In this document: in pieces, positions 8,386-17,742 of the stretch
Position numbering within the stretch: the stretch's first letter is position 1
How the letters are laid out: each line of letters opens with the position of its first letter
From: Neorhizobium huautlense
Lineage (GTDB): Bacteria > Pseudomonadota > Alphaproteobacteria > Rhizobiales > Rhizobiaceae
Assembly (NCBI RefSeq): GCF_030811685.1
Contig: NZ_JAUSRF010000027.1
Location: 1 to 50,889, forward strand
Reading direction: 5' to 3'
Length of the DNA stretch: 50,889 nucleotides
The notes under the pieces: generated by a model
The model's database searches: none
Told to the model about the DNA's origin: nothing
What the model saw: the letters and a program-made list of their open reading frames with translations, nothing else
Program-made: the position numbers and the translations under genes

Positions 8386-9392
8386 GCGAGATCACCGAAA
8401 CCGGAAAACGTCAGGCCATTCCCGACCGTCTCGGCACACCGGTCAGCCGCCTGCTCGGGAGTTGGGAAGTGCTGCTGTTCGGCGTGGCGGTGGTGATCTT
8501 TATCGCCAACTCGTTTGCCTCGCCTTACTTCCTGAATGCCTGGAACCTGTCGGACGCCACGTTCAATTTCACCGAAAAGGCAATGATCGCCTTTGCCATG
8601 GCCATGCTGGTGATTGCCGGTGAAATCGACCTTTCGGTTGCCGCCATCATCGCGCTGGCCTCCACCGCCATGGGAGCGGCGGCGCAGATGGGCATCGGCG
8701 CGCCGGGACTGGTGGCGATCGGCATCGGTGTCGGGCTCACCTGCGGTGCCATCAACGGTGCGCTGGTTTCGGTGCTGAAACTGCCGTCCATCGTCGTCAC
8801 CATCGGCACGATGAGCCTGTTTCGCGGCATTTCCTATATCGTGCTGGGCGATCAGGCCTATGGCAAATATCCGGCCGATTTCGCCTTCTTCGGACAGGGG
8901 TATGTCGTCTGGGTGTTTTCCTTCGAATTCGTGCTGTTTATCGTGCTCGCCGCCATATTCGGCGTGGTCCTTCATGCCACCAATTTCGGCCGCCAAATCT
9001 TTGTCATCGGCAACAATGAATTTGCGGCGCGTTTTTCCGGCATCCCGGTGGAGCGGATAAAATTCAAGCTGTTCCTGCTGACCGGCCTGATGTCCGGCAT
9101 CGCCGCCGTCTGCCTCACCTCGCGGCTCGGCTCGACGCGGCCTTCGATCGCACAGGGCTGGGAGCTTGAAATCGTCACCATGGTCGTGCTGGGAGGTGTT
9201 TCCATTCTTGGCGGCGCGGGCACGATCGCCGGCGTCGTCATCGCCGCCTTCGTCATGGGGCTCGTCACCTTCGGCCTTGGCCTTTTGAATGTGCCCGGCA
9301 TCGTCATGTCGATCTTTGTCGGCCTTCTTTTGATCATCACCATCGCGCTGCCCATCGTGGCCCGACGCATCAAGCATATGAGAACCAAATGA
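8382..9392 (+). CDS. rhaQ: Rhamnose ABC transporter permease 2
   Basis: A 336-residue RbsC-type permease. After a short cytoplasmic N-terminus of about 28 residues it has repeated hydrophobic helices and the family segment AGEIDLSVAAIIALAS, which resembles the matching part of RhaP. The loop segment FVIGNNEFAARFSGI is also typical. Its ATG overlaps the rhaP stop by 4 bases, and its own stop overlaps rhaU in the same way. Together with RhaP it should form a heterodimeric channel, since two different permease genes are kept side by side. Confidence 0.93.
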   Translation: MSEITETGKRQAIPDRLGTPVSRLLGSWEVLLFGVAVVIFIANSFASPYFLNAWNLSDATFNFTEKAMIAFAMAMLVIAGEIDLSVAAIIALASTAMGAAAQMGIGAPGLVAIGIGVGLTCGAINGALVSVLKLPSIVVTIGTMSLFRGISYIVLGDQAYGKYPADFAFFGQGYVVWVFSFEFVLFIVLAAIFGVVLHATNFGRQIFVIGNNEFAARFSGIPVERIKFKLFLLTGLMSGIAAVCLTSRLGSTRPSIAQGWELEIVTMVVLGGVSILGGAGTIAGVVIAAFVMGLVTFGLGLLNVPGIVMSIFVGLLLIITIALPIVARRIKHMRTK

Positions 9393-9709
9393 TTTTGGAA
9401 AAACACGCATTCAAGATGAAGCTTAACCCGGGCATGGAAGCGGAATACCGCAAGCGCCATGACGAGATTTGGCCGGAACTGAGCGCGCTTTTGCACGAGG
9501 CGGGCGTGCGTGATTATTCCATCCATCTCGACCGGGAAACCAATATCCTGTTCGGCGTGCTGTCGCGCCCGGTCGATCATTCCATGGCAAGCCTGCCAGA
9601 CCATGCGGTGATGAAACGCTGGTGGGCGCATATGGCGGATATCATGGAGAGCAATGCCGATAACTCGCCGGTGCAGAGCGATCTGGTCACCGTGTTTCAT
9701 CTGCCATGA
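9389..9709 (+). CDS. rhaU: L-rhamnose mutarotase
   Basis: A 106-residue cytoplasmic enzyme that interconverts the alpha and beta anomers of L-rhamnose and so supplies the isomerase. Length and sequence fit the RhaM/RhaU ferredoxin-like family. Tyr20 and His24, in EYRKRHDEIWPEL, correspond to the catalytic Tyr18 and His22 of the E. coli protein, and the family Trp pair is at 78-79 (RWWAHM). It overlaps both rhaQ and rhaK by 4 bases, within the compact PQUK block. Confidence 0.95.
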   Translation: MILEKHAFKMKLNPGMEAEYRKRHDEIWPELSALLHEAGVRDYSIHLDRETNILFGVLSRPVDHSMASLPDHAVMKRWWAHMADIMESNADNSPVQSDLVTVFHLP

Positions 9710-11139
9710 GCGATTTCAAAAACATCGCCATTCTCGATATCGGCAAGACCAATGCCAAGGTCGTGGTGGTGAATGCGGCGACGGGCGACGAAGTCGCAGC
9801 GGTCAGGATGCCGAACCGGGTGCTCGCCGGTCCGCCATATCCACATTACGATGTCGAGGCCATCTGGTCATTCGCGCTCGATGCGCTGGCGCGGTTTGCA
9901 GCAGAGCCGGGCTATGATGCCATTTCGATCACCACGCATGGCGCCTGTGCGGCGCTTCTCGATGCGGTTGGCGAATTGGCATTGCCGGTGCTGGATTATG
10001 AGCACAGCTATCCGCAGGCCATCCGCGATGCTTACGCCGATCTGCGCCCACCCTTTGCCGAAACGGCCTCGCCGCCGCTATCCGCCGGTCTCAATCTCGG
10101 TGCGCAACTGCATTTTCTGAAGGCAAGTTTTCCGGCGGACTTTTCACGTGTCGCCACCATTGTCACTTACCCGCAATATTGGGCCTTCCGTTTGACGGGT
10201 GTCGCCGCCAACGAGGTGACATCGCTCGGCTGCCATACGGATCTCTGGTGCCCGGGCAGTGGAGACTATTCGCGCCTGGTCGATACGCTCGCTATCCGGT
10301 CGTTGATGGCGCCTATCCGCTCGGCCTTCGATCGGCTGGGACCTGTCCTGCCTGATATCGTGGCGCGAACGGGTTTGGCGAAACCGGTTCCCGTCTTTTG
10401 CGGCATCCACGATTCCAATGCATCGCTGTTGTCGCATCTTGCGGCAAGGCGCAGTTCGTTCTCCGTCGTGTCCACCGGCACGTGGGTGGTGAGCTTTGCT
10501 GTTGGCGGCAATCTTGCCGCACTCGATCCACGGCGTGATACGCTCGCCAATGTCGATGCCTATGGCCGCCCCGTGCCATCCTCGCGTTTCATGGGTGGAC
10601 GCGAATTCGAGATGCTGACATCGGATTGGCCAAAACCGTCATCGGACGACATTGCCGCCTGCGTCGAGCAGGTGCTGCTTCACGGGCGGATGATCCTGCC
10701 TGGCGTGGTTCGTGGCTCAGGCCCGTTTCCCGATCGGGAGCGGGGAATGGTGGGCAAGGCGCCGGAGACCTCAGCCGAGGCATATGCGCTGGCTTCCGCC
10801 TATCTGGCCTTGATGACGGATTCCTGCCTGTCGCTTCTTGGCGCCGCAGGCGAGACGATTGTCGAGGGACCTCTGGCTGAAAACATGGCCTATCTTCGAT
10901 TGCTGTCAGCACTGACCGGGCGGGATGTGCTTGCCGTGTCCGGTTCGACGGGAACCGGTGGCGGTGCGGCGCTGCTGGCGCAGGCGCATCCGGCGCAGAC
11001 AGGTTTTCAGCGCATCGAGCCGTGGCCGGCCGAGCCAGCCTTGTCATATCGGGAACAATGGCAGAAGCATCTCGGTTCTATTGTCGGTGACGTTTCATCG
11101 GCCGCAGAAGTCTCTCCTGCCGATATGCCTGAAACGTAA
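9706..11139 (+). CDS. rhaK: FGGY-family L-rhamnulose kinase
   Basis: A 477-residue sugar kinase of the FGGY/actin-like fold. It starts with a phosphate-1-type loop (AILDIGKTNAK), has the central adenosine/phosphate-2 segment STGTWV, and ends with a glycine-rich SGSTGTGGGAALL loop. It phosphorylates L-rhamnulose at C1. In R. leguminosarum the homologous kinase is also needed for the ABC transporter to work (published knowledge), which fits its place at the end of the transport operon. The start overlaps rhaU by 4 bases. No convincing terminator follows; about 250 bases separate it from the next gene. Confidence 0.92.
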   Translation: MSDFKNIAILDIGKTNAKVVVVNAATGDEVAAVRMPNRVLAGPPYPHYDVEAIWSFALDALARFAAEPGYDAISITTHGACAALLDAVGELALPVLDYEHSYPQAIRDAYADLRPPFAETASPPLSAGLNLGAQLHFLKASFPADFSRVATIVTYPQYWAFRLTGVAANEVTSLGCHTDLWCPGSGDYSRLVDTLAIRSLMAPIRSAFDRLGPVLPDIVARTGLAKPVPVFCGIHDSNASLLSHLAARRSSFSVVSTGTWVVSFAVGGNLAALDPRRDTLANVDAYGRPVPSSRFMGGREFEMLTSDWPKPSSDDIAACVEQVLLHGRMILPGVVRGSGPFPDRERGMVGKAPETSAEAYALASAYLALMTDSCLSLLGAAGETIVEGPLAENMAYLRLLSALTGRDVLAVSGSTGTGGGAALLAQAHPAQTGFQRIEPWPAEPALSYREQWQKHLGSIVGDVSSAAEVSPADMPET

Positions 11140-11240
11140 AACACCGTTATCCAGTTCTTGCGCTGTTTGGTCGCTCGGCAATCGTTGATGTGTCATCAAA
11201 GATCGGCGGCGGTATTTAAATACTCGTATCCATGTTTTTT

Positions 11241-11255
11241 GTGTCGATTCGACAC
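11241..11255. promoter_or_regulatory. 15-bp palindrome in the gap after rhaK
   Basis: GTGTCGA-T-TCGACAC is a perfect palindrome in the 251-base gap 11140-11390. A T6 run precedes it and GG plus a T5 run follows. It could be an operator for the glycine-rich gene, or a compact terminator-like hairpin. The rest of the gap is AT-richer than its surroundings and contains a TAATAT at 11313-11318 without a well-spaced -35. Confidence 0.4.
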
Positions 11256-11390
11256 GGTTTTTCGGTGTGCGCTGCATCAATTAATTCTTGCTTCGGTTGT
11301 TTTATGTAATTCTAATATACGGAAGACCTAAAACGTGTTTCAATCCACTCATGACCTCGCAAACGCTGAGGGTATTGAGAGGAGAATGAC

Positions 11391-12104
11391 ATGCGTAAGC
11401 CGAGTAAAGTTCTGGTTCTTTCTATATGCCTCGCTCTTCCCATCGCGGGTACTGTTTCCGCGCAATCTCTGGGTGGGCTTGGAGGCGGTGGTAGCCGCGG
11501 CGGTGGCGGCGGTCTTGGTGTCGGGGCATCTGTCGGTGGCGTAAGCGCCGGTGTTGGCGCAGGTCGTGGCGGTATCGGTGTGGGAGCGTCTGTCGGTGGC
11601 TCCGGTGGTGTCAACGCTGGTGTCGGTGTCGGCGGACGCAGTAATGGTGGCCTGGGTGCCGGTGTCGGCGCTTCGGTTGGCGGCCGCAACGGTGTGAACG
11701 CCGGTGTCGGCGCCACGGTCGGTGGCCGTAGCGGTGTCAATGCCGGTGTCGCTGCCTCGGTCGGCGGTAGCGGTGGCGTCAATGCCGGTGTCGGCGCAGC
11801 AGTCGGCGGTGGTCGCGGCATCAATGCCAACGTGAGAGCTTCGGTCGGCGGCACCAATGTCAATGTCGGCGTTGGCGTAAACCCTCCCGGGACAACACCC
11901 GGTGGCCCGACGCCTGGTGGCCCGACCAATCCCGGCACCGGACCGACGACGCCATCCGGCTCGCTTCGCGCCTTCAACAACATGTCGAGTGCCGAGCAGA
12001 AGAAGCTGCTCATCACCTGCCGCGGTGTTCTGCGCCAGAGTGGCGGTTATGATGCTTCGCTTGTTTCGCTCTGCAAGCTGCTGAACGCCACGGCACGGCG
12101 CTAA
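11391..12104 (+). CDS. Secreted glycine-rich 14-residue-repeat protein of unknown function
   Basis: A 237-residue protein I do not recognise by function. A signal peptide ends near residue 25 (VSAQ). The mature protein starts with a Gly-rich stretch, then about seven units of roughly 14 residues built as [S/T/A]VGG-xx-GVNAGVGA (about 45-165). Next comes a Pro/Gly/Thr linker (PGTTPGGPTPGG). A compact C-terminal segment of about 47 residues has two cysteines (TCRGVL and LCKLL). The regular Val/Ala/Asn spacing suggests a beta-solenoid or fibre-like fold; this is inference. AGAGGAG precedes the ATG and a strong terminator follows. It probably stands alone as a cell-surface or periplasmic protein. 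Confidence 0.85.
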   Translation: MRKPSKVLVLSICLALPIAGTVSAQSLGGLGGGGSRGGGGGLGVGASVGGVSAGVGAGRGGIGVGASVGGSGGVNAGVGVGGRSNGGLGAGVGASVGGRNGVNAGVGATVGGRSGVNAGVAASVGGSGGVNAGVGAAVGGGRGINANVRASVGGTNVNVGVGVNPPGTTPGGPTPGGPTNPGTGPTTPSGSLRAFNNMSSAEQKKLLITCRGVLRQSGGYDASLVSLCKLLNATARR

Positions 12105-12120
12105 ACTGTCATCCTCCCAC

Positions 12121-12152
12121 AAAAAGCCCGCGGTTTCGGCCGCGGGCTTTTT
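12121..12152. terminator. Bidirectional intrinsic terminator
   Basis: A perfect 13-bp stem (12121-12133 with 12140-12152) includes A5 on the left and T5 on the right around GCCCGCGG/CCGCGGGC, with a 6-base loop. It therefore works in both directions, ending the glycine-rich gene on the plus strand and the GNAT-flippase pair on the minus strand. Confidence 0.93.
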
Positions 12153-12171
12153 GGTGTCCGGTTGTTTGCCG

Positions 12172-13440
12172 TCAGCCGTGGCGGCCGGCGATCGCCATGA
12201 TTTTCTGTCGCAGCATGCGGGCGACGTTGCGGGTGTTGCGATAGAAATGCAGCTGGCTGGCCACCTGCCGCATGTCGCGGTCGACGTTCGAGCGCAGGCC
12301 GATCAGGACTGTGCCCATCTCCTCGCGTTCTTCCCAGAACCGGCTCATGATCGGGTGATCCGGCACGGCGCAGCTATCGGTGCGCATGATGTTGGCGTCA
12401 TCGAGATGCCAGTCGGTCAGTTTCATCATCAGAAGCTTGCCCGGCGAAAAGCGGGAATAGCTTTCGTCATAGGCGGTCTTCCACGTATAGGCCTCACCGG
12501 CCATGACGAACACGACGAGGCTGGCGATGGCACGGCCCTCGGAATCGATCGTGTGGATACGCACGGCATCGGCTTCCGAGAGGTTGCTGATGGCTTCACG
12601 GGCAAAGGCGGCGCGGTAACGGTCGTTGATCAGGGCGGTGCGCTTGCGGCCCTTCCAGCCTTTGGCCTCCAGTGCCAGAAACTCTTCCGTGCGCTTGCGG
12701 ATTTCCGCCGGCTGACGGGCGACATTGTAGGAAAGCGCGCCTTCCTTTTCGAGCAAGCGCCACTGCCGGCGCATTTCACGCAGGTGGCCCGATGTCATGG
12801 CGTTCTTGAGATAGGCGTCACCATCGAGCAGGCTTTCCAGCATCGGCCGCTGATACTGGCCGGTAATGCTGACCGGCAGTTCGCGGCTGATCGCCACGGC
12901 GCGCAGCAATTGCGCAAAACGGCCGTTGAGGCGCAGGTCCGGCAGAACCAGAACGGAAGGCAGCTTTGCCTGACGCGAGCCGAGCGCTTCCAGAAGATTG
13001 TCGATCGTCTCGGCGGCATCCTCGGCATCCACCAGTGGCGTGCCGAGCGGGCCGAACGGATTGGCCCAGACACGGATGATCGGCGGGCCCATGGAAAAAC
13101 CCGGCTTTTCGACGGAATAGGGCATTAGCAGACGCATGCGGCTGCGGCCGTCGCGATCGTCACGGATCAGCGCCAGACGCACGTCACGGTCCTCCACGCG
13201 CGGCATGGCGGGCGCCAGAAGCCGTCCGGAAAAGAAGATATTGGGTTCCATGACGCGGTTGGAGAGAAAGTCGAGTTCTTCCTGCAGGTCGTAGCCGAGT
13301 GCCGCCGGGTAGATCGACATATGGCGCCCGGACCTGCCGACATCGACCGTCACTTCCGCATCGGGGCGCTCGATGCGCGTGAGTTCGCGTGCGTCGGGAG
13401 CCTGCTGATAAACGTCGTTGCTGATCGGGGGCAGGGTCAT
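12172..13440 (-). CDS. GNAT-superfamily acyltransferase (BioF2/CelD-like)
   Basis: A 422-residue cytoplasmic protein. The C-terminal half (about 215-400) resembles the Acetyltransf_6 'CelD/BcsL-like' domain found in exopolysaccharide and cellulose loci, with the central segment ASLVVFVMAGEAYTWKTAYD and the loop SPGKLLMMKL. The N-terminal half is less conserved. Its start overlaps the stop of the flippase by 4 bases, so the two are co-translated. That partner suggests acylation of a surface polysaccharide precursor. Substrate and donor cannot be read from the sequence. Confidence 0.8.
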   Translation of the reverse strand: MTLPPISNDVYQQAPDARELTRIERPDAEVTVDVGRSGRHMSIYPAALGYDLQEELDFLSNRVMEPNIFFSGRLLAPAMPRVEDRDVRLALIRDDRDGRSRMRLLMPYSVEKPGFSMGPPIIRVWANPFGPLGTPLVDAEDAAETIDNLLEALGSRQAKLPSVLVLPDLRLNGRFAQLLRAVAISRELPVSITGQYQRPMLESLLDGDAYLKNAMTSGHLREMRRQWRLLEKEGALSYNVARQPAEIRKRTEEFLALEAKGWKGRKRTALINDRYRAAFAREAISNLSEADAVRIHTIDSEGRAIASLVVFVMAGEAYTWKTAYDESYSRFSPGKLLMMKLTDWHLDDANIMRTDSCAVPDHPIMSRFWEEREEMGTVLIGLRSNVDRDMRQVASQLHFYRNTRNVARMLRQKIMAIAGRHG

Positions 13441-14864
13441 GATCTGGCTTTCGCGATTTTATGGGCAGGCAGGGGATCGGCAAAGGCAAACAGCACGATG
13501 CCGAGGACGCGGCGAACGGCGATATGCAGAAGCACGGCTTCCACCACCATCGCGCCGGCCGTCGCCGAGGCCGCACCCACCAGCCCGAAATGCGGGATGA
13601 GGGTCAGGTTGAGACCGATATTGGCGGCCAGCGTCACGGCATAAAGCGCGACGCAGAGTTTCTGCTTTCCGGCCATGGTGAGCAGGATTTCACCGGGGCC
13701 GACCGAGGCCTTGGTCAGGATGCCGGCAAACAGTATGACCATCAGGATGTAGCCTGAGGTGAAGGCAGAGCCGAATAGGGAGAGAAGAAACTCTCCAAGC
13801 GCCAGAACGCAGAGGCCGACGCCGAGCGCCGGCCAGAAGGCCCAGCGCGCGGCCTGTCCGGCAAAGGCGGCAAGCGCGTCATCGTCTTTTGCGGCCATGA
13901 TGGCGGAGAAGCGCGGGGCGGCGGCGGCCTTCACGGAAAAATAGACGAACTGCACGAGCGCGATGGTTTTGGCGGCGGCATAATAAACACCGACCTGATC
14001 CGGCGGCATGTAAAGGCCGACCACGACGACATCGGAATTGGTGAGCAGGAAACCGATGCCGTCGACGAGAAAGATCGGCAAAGAGAACTTCATCCACGGC
14101 AATACGCTGAAGCGCAATGCGCCACGTCCATAGGTCCTGCGCAGTCGCCAGGTGATGCGGATGAACTGGAAGAGGGTGGTCGCATAGGTGGCGGCGAGCG
14201 CTGCCGTCATCGCCGTTACCGCCGTGCGGGGCTCACCGATAAAAACGGCCAGAAGCATGAAGGTGAGGATGAGGACCGGGCGGATGATATAGGTTGGAGA
14301 CAGGGCGGTGACCGTCCAGCCATGCGCGCGGGCCGTGCCGTCGAGCACATCGCCAAGCGCGATCATCGGCAGTGTGAACAGGGCGAGGAACAGCGGCACC
14401 ATCCAGTATTCGGCAATCTTTTCCCCGGCGAAATGCAGCAGGACGAAGCCGATGGCGGCAAGGATGCTGGCCGAAACCATGGCGAAAACGCGCACGGTCC
14501 ATGTCAGGCCGCGCACAAGGCCGTGGTCATTGTCGGAATGGTGGATCGGCAGGAAGCGGATGACGGCGGTGTGCATGCCAAGGCAGGATAGATTGCCGAA
14601 CACCACGACCAGAACCCAGACAAAGGCAAAGATGCCGTATTCGAATTCGCCCATCAGGCGGGCCTGGATGATCTGGGACAGGAAGGCTATGCCGGCGCTG
14701 ACAACACGGATCACGAAGGCGATCAGCGCCATGCGCTGCGAGCGGGCGGTATCGTTGTCGTCGGTCAGCACGGATTGCAGCCGGAGCAGGACCGGTGCGG
14801 CCCGCCGACGCAAGACATGCGGGAGCTGACGCTCCGCAAACTGGATGACCGTCACCAGGGACAC
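13437..14864 (-). CDS. Polysaccharide flippase (MOP/Wzx-like membrane protein)
   Basis: A 475-residue integral membrane protein with about 12-14 hydrophobic helices, in the MATE/MviN/Wzx (MOP) superfamily of lipid-linked oligosaccharide exporters. After a basic N-terminal tail of about 40 residues the first helix begins at MALIAFVIRVVSAG, followed by SQIIQARLMGEFEYGIF, a family-typical segment. It is first in a two-gene leftward unit with the GNAT protein. It most likely flips a surface glycan intermediate across the inner membrane. No glycosyltransferases or polymerase lie nearby, so the glycan is unknown. The start is the most upstream ATG; a shorter start at residue 45 is possible. Confidence 0.82.
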   Translation of the reverse strand: MSLVTVIQFAERQLPHVLRRRAAPVLLRLQSVLTDDNDTARSQRMALIAFVIRVVSAGIAFLSQIIQARLMGEFEYGIFAFVWVLVVVFGNLSCLGMHTAVIRFLPIHHSDNDHGLVRGLTWTVRVFAMVSASILAAIGFVLLHFAGEKIAEYWMVPLFLALFTLPMIALGDVLDGTARAHGWTVTALSPTYIIRPVLILTFMLLAVFIGEPRTAVTAMTAALAATYATTLFQFIRITWRLRRTYGRGALRFSVLPWMKFSLPIFLVDGIGFLLTNSDVVVVGLYMPPDQVGVYYAAAKTIALVQFVYFSVKAAAAPRFSAIMAAKDDDALAAFAGQAARWAFWPALGVGLCVLALGEFLLSLFGSAFTSGYILMVILFAGILTKASVGPGEILLTMAGKQKLCVALYAVTLAANIGLNLTLIPHFGLVGAASATAGAMVVEAVLLHIAVRRVLGIVLFAFADPLPAHKIAKARS

Positions 14865-14982
14865 GCAATACTCGCAATGACGCAGATATACAGTCTACAG
14901 AGTGTCAGAACAGCGTTAAGAAATTGTTTCCATTAGTGATGTCTAATTTTGTCGGGCGCGGGATGTCCACAGGCTTGCGCGC

Positions 14983-15014
14983 ATAAAAATGCCGCCCGGA
15001 GGCGGCATTTTTAT
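14983..15014. terminator. Bidirectional terminator between secA and the flippase promoter region
   Basis: A perfect 14-bp stem ATAAAAATGCCGCC (14983-14996) pairs with 15001-15014 around a CGGA loop, with A and T runs on both sides. It lies just past the secA stop codon on the minus strand. Confidence 0.93.
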
Positions 15015-15030
15015 CGGTGTTTCAAGTCAC

Positions 15031-17742
15031 TCAGGCGTTTTCGAAGGCGCCGTGGCAATGCTTGTATTTCTTGCCGGAACCGCAGGGGCAGTTTTCATTG
15101 CGGCCGACCTTGCCCCAGGTGGACGGGTCTTCCGGACGGCGGTCCTCAGGTGCTGCGATAAAATCCTGTCCATCGCGGTTCGCCACTTCGTCCCAGCCGG
15201 TCGAGGCGTCGATATGGTGTTCGCCATACACTTCCGGCGGCTGCGGCGGTTCCGGGTTCTGCACCAGTTCGACGCGCATCATCTGTGCGGTGACGGCTTC
15301 GCGCAGGTTGGCGAGCAGTGCCTGGAACAGTTCGAAAGCTTCGGCCTTGTATTCCTGCAGTGGATCGCGCTGGGCGTAACCACGGAAACCGACGACGGAG
15401 CGCAGGTGATCGAGGTTGACGATATGCTCGCGCCACAGGTGGTCGAGCGTCTGCAGCGTGACCGAACGCTGGACGTAGGTCATGATCTCGGCGCCAAAGC
15501 GTTCCGTGCGTTCCGCATTGGCCTTTTCGGCCGCCTCGGTGATGCGCTCGCGCAGGTCTTCCTCACCGATACCTTCTTCCTGCGCCCATTCGACGATCGG
15601 AAGTTCGAGGTTGAGAAGGCGGGCGACTTCGGACTGCAGACCGGCGGCATCCCACTGTTCGGCATAGGCGCGCTCAGGGATGTGTTTGCCGACGAGGGCG
15701 TCGATGACGTCCTGGCGCATGTCGTCGACGATTTCGGTCAGATCCTCGGCGTCCATGACTTCGAGGCGCTGTTCGAAGATGACCTTGCGCTGGTCGTTGG
15801 TGACGTCGTCGTATTTCAGGAGGTTTTTGCGGATGTCGAAGTTGCGGGCTTCGACCTTCTTCTGGGCGCGTTCCAGAGCCTTGTTGATCCACGGATGGAC
15901 GATGGCTTCGCCTTCCTTGAGACCCAGCTTCTGCAGCATGCCGTCCATACGGTCGGAGCCGAAAATGCGCATCAGGTCGTCCTGAAGCGACAGGTAAAAT
16001 TTCGAGCGGCCCGGGTCGCCCTGACGGCCGGAACGGCCACGCAGCTGGTTGTCGATACGGCGGCTTTCGTGGCGTTCGGATGCGATCACGTAAAGACCGC
16101 CGGCTTCCAGCGCCTTGGCCTTCAGCTGCTTGATCTCGGCGCGGATGGCCGCTTCCTTGGCTTCGCGCTCGGCCGGATCCTCGATGCCTTCAAGCTCACG
16201 CTCGAGACGCATGTCGACATTGCCGCCGAGCTGGATGTCGGTACCGCGACCGGCCATGTTGGTGGCGATCGTGACGGCGCCGGGAACACCGGCCTGCGAA
16301 ACGATATAGGCTTCCTGCTCGTGGTAACGGGCGTTGAGGACCTGGAAGTTTTCAAAGCCGTCATTGCGCAGCATGGTGGCCAGCAATTCGGATTTTTCGA
16401 TCGAGGTCGTGCCAACGAGAACCGGCTGGCCACGCTTGTGGCTCTCCTGGATCTCCTTGATGATCGCCGTGAATTTTTCTTCGCCGGTGCGATAGACTTC
16501 GTCGTCTTCGTCGATACGCTGGATCGGCAGGTTGGTCGGCACTTCGACAACTTCGAGGCTGTAGATGTTGCCGAATTCTTCCGCTTCGGTCGATGCCGTA
16601 CCGGTCATGCCGGCAAGCTTCGTGTACATGCGGAAATAGTTCTGGAAGGTGATCGAGGAGAGCGTCTGGTTCTCCGGCTGGATCTGAACCTTTTCCTTGG
16701 CTTCCAGCGCCTGATGCTGGCCTTCGGAGAAACGGCGGCCCGGCATCATGCGGCCGGTGAATTCGTCGATGATGACGATTTCGCCATTGCGGACGATGTA
16801 GTCCTTGTCGCGGGTGAAGAGCTTGTGAGCCTTCAGCGCGTTGTTGATGTGGTGAACGATGGCGACGTTTTCGACATCGTAGAGCGATTCACCCTTCAGA
16901 AGGCCGGCCTGGCGCAGCAGGTTTTCCAGCTTTTCGGTGCCGTCTTCGGAGAAGTTGGCGGAACGCTGCTTTTCGTCGATCTCGTAATCTTCAGGCGACA
17001 GCATCGGAATGAAGGCGTCGATCGTGTTGTAGAGATCGGAACGGTCGTCCAGCGGGCCGGAGATGATCAGCGGCGTGCGGGCTTCGTCAACCAGGATCGA
17101 GTCGACTTCGTCGACGATCGCATAATTGTGGCCGCGCTGAACCATCTGGCCCCGCTCGAACTTCATGTTGTCGCGCAGATAATCGAAGCCGAGTTCGTTA
17201 TTGGTCGCGTAGGTGATGTCGCAGGCATAGGCCTCGCGGCGCTGCTCGTCGTCGAGACCATGCACGATGACACCGGTCGAAAGGCCGAGGAAGCTGTAGA
17301 GGCGCGCCATGGTGGCGGCGTCGCGGCTGGCGAGATAGTCGTTGACGGTAACGACGTGTACGCCCTTCCCGGACAAGGCGTTGAGGTAGACGGGCAGGGT
17401 ACCGACCAGCGTCTTGCCTTCACCGGTCTTCATTTCGGCGATATCGCCATCATGAAGGATCATGCCGCCGGTGAGCTGAACATCGAACGGGCGCATGCCG
17501 AGAACGCGACGTGAGGCTTCACGAAGCACCGCAAAAGCCGGAGCGAGGATATCGTCCAGCGTCTTGCCGTCGGCCAACATCTGGCGGAATTCGACGGTCT
17601 TGGCGGACAATTGCTCGTCGGTCAGAGCCTTTGTCTTTTCCTCGAGGGCGGCGATGGCCTGGATACGGGAGCTGTAGGAGCGGACGCGGCGGTCATTTGC
17701 CGAGCCGAACAGTTTGCGGGCGATGCCGCCGAAGCTGACCAT
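15031..17742 (-). CDS. secA: Preprotein translocase ATPase SecA
   Basis: A 903-residue motor ATPase that drives unfolded proteins through SecYEG. Visible features in order are the Walker A-type loop MKTGEGKTLVG near residue 102, the DEVDSIL motif, the helicase-type second nucleotide domain with TNMAGRGTDI, and the C-terminal SEC-C zinc motif CPCGSGKKYKHCHG, which binds SecB and phospholipids. Length is normal for alphaproteobacteria. AAAGGA lies before the ATG. It diverges from the periplasmic parvulin across about 250 bp. Essential housekeeping gene. Confidence 0.98.
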   Translation of the reverse strand: MVSFGGIARKLFGSANDRRVRSYSSRIQAIAALEEKTKALTDEQLSAKTVEFRQMLADGKTLDDILAPAFAVLREASRRVLGMRPFDVQLTGGMILHDGDIAEMKTGEGKTLVGTLPVYLNALSGKGVHVVTVNDYLASRDAATMARLYSFLGLSTGVIVHGLDDEQRREAYACDITYATNNELGFDYLRDNMKFERGQMVQRGHNYAIVDEVDSILVDEARTPLIISGPLDDRSDLYNTIDAFIPMLSPEDYEIDEKQRSANFSEDGTEKLENLLRQAGLLKGESLYDVENVAIVHHINNALKAHKLFTRDKDYIVRNGEIVIIDEFTGRMMPGRRFSEGQHQALEAKEKVQIQPENQTLSSITFQNYFRMYTKLAGMTGTASTEAEEFGNIYSLEVVEVPTNLPIQRIDEDDEVYRTGEEKFTAIIKEIQESHKRGQPVLVGTTSIEKSELLATMLRNDGFENFQVLNARYHEQEAYIVSQAGVPGAVTIATNMAGRGTDIQLGGNVDMRLERELEGIEDPAEREAKEAAIRAEIKQLKAKALEAGGLYVIASERHESRRIDNQLRGRSGRQGDPGRSKFYLSLQDDLMRIFGSDRMDGMLQKLGLKEGEAIVHPWINKALERAQKKVEARNFDIRKNLLKYDDVTNDQRKVIFEQRLEVMDAEDLTEIVDDMRQDVIDALVGKHIPERAYAEQWDAAGLQSEVARLLNLELPIVEWAQEEGIGEEDLRERITEAAEKANAERTERFGAEIMTYVQRSVTLQTLDHLWREHIVNLDHLRSVVGFRGYAQRDPLQEYKAEAFELFQALLANLREAVTAQMMRVELVQNPEPPQPPEVYGEHHIDASTGWDEVANRDGQDFIAAPEDRRPEDPSTWGKVGRNENCPCGSGKKYKHCHGAFENA

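Noticed and set aside
11480..11880. CRISPR-like or satellite repeat
   Set aside because: The 42-bp periodicity is in frame and encodes 14-residue protein units with no unique spacers.
11312..12016. Proline/threonine-rich minus-strand frame opposite the glycine-rich gene
   Set aside because: The Gly/Val repeats read backwards give Pro/Thr repeats. The plus frame has a signal peptide, ribosome site and terminator; the minus frame has none.
14989..17514. 841-codon plus-strand frame opposite secA
   Set aside because: Lies entirely against an essential, highly conserved gene; composition and lack of motifs mark it as a shadow.
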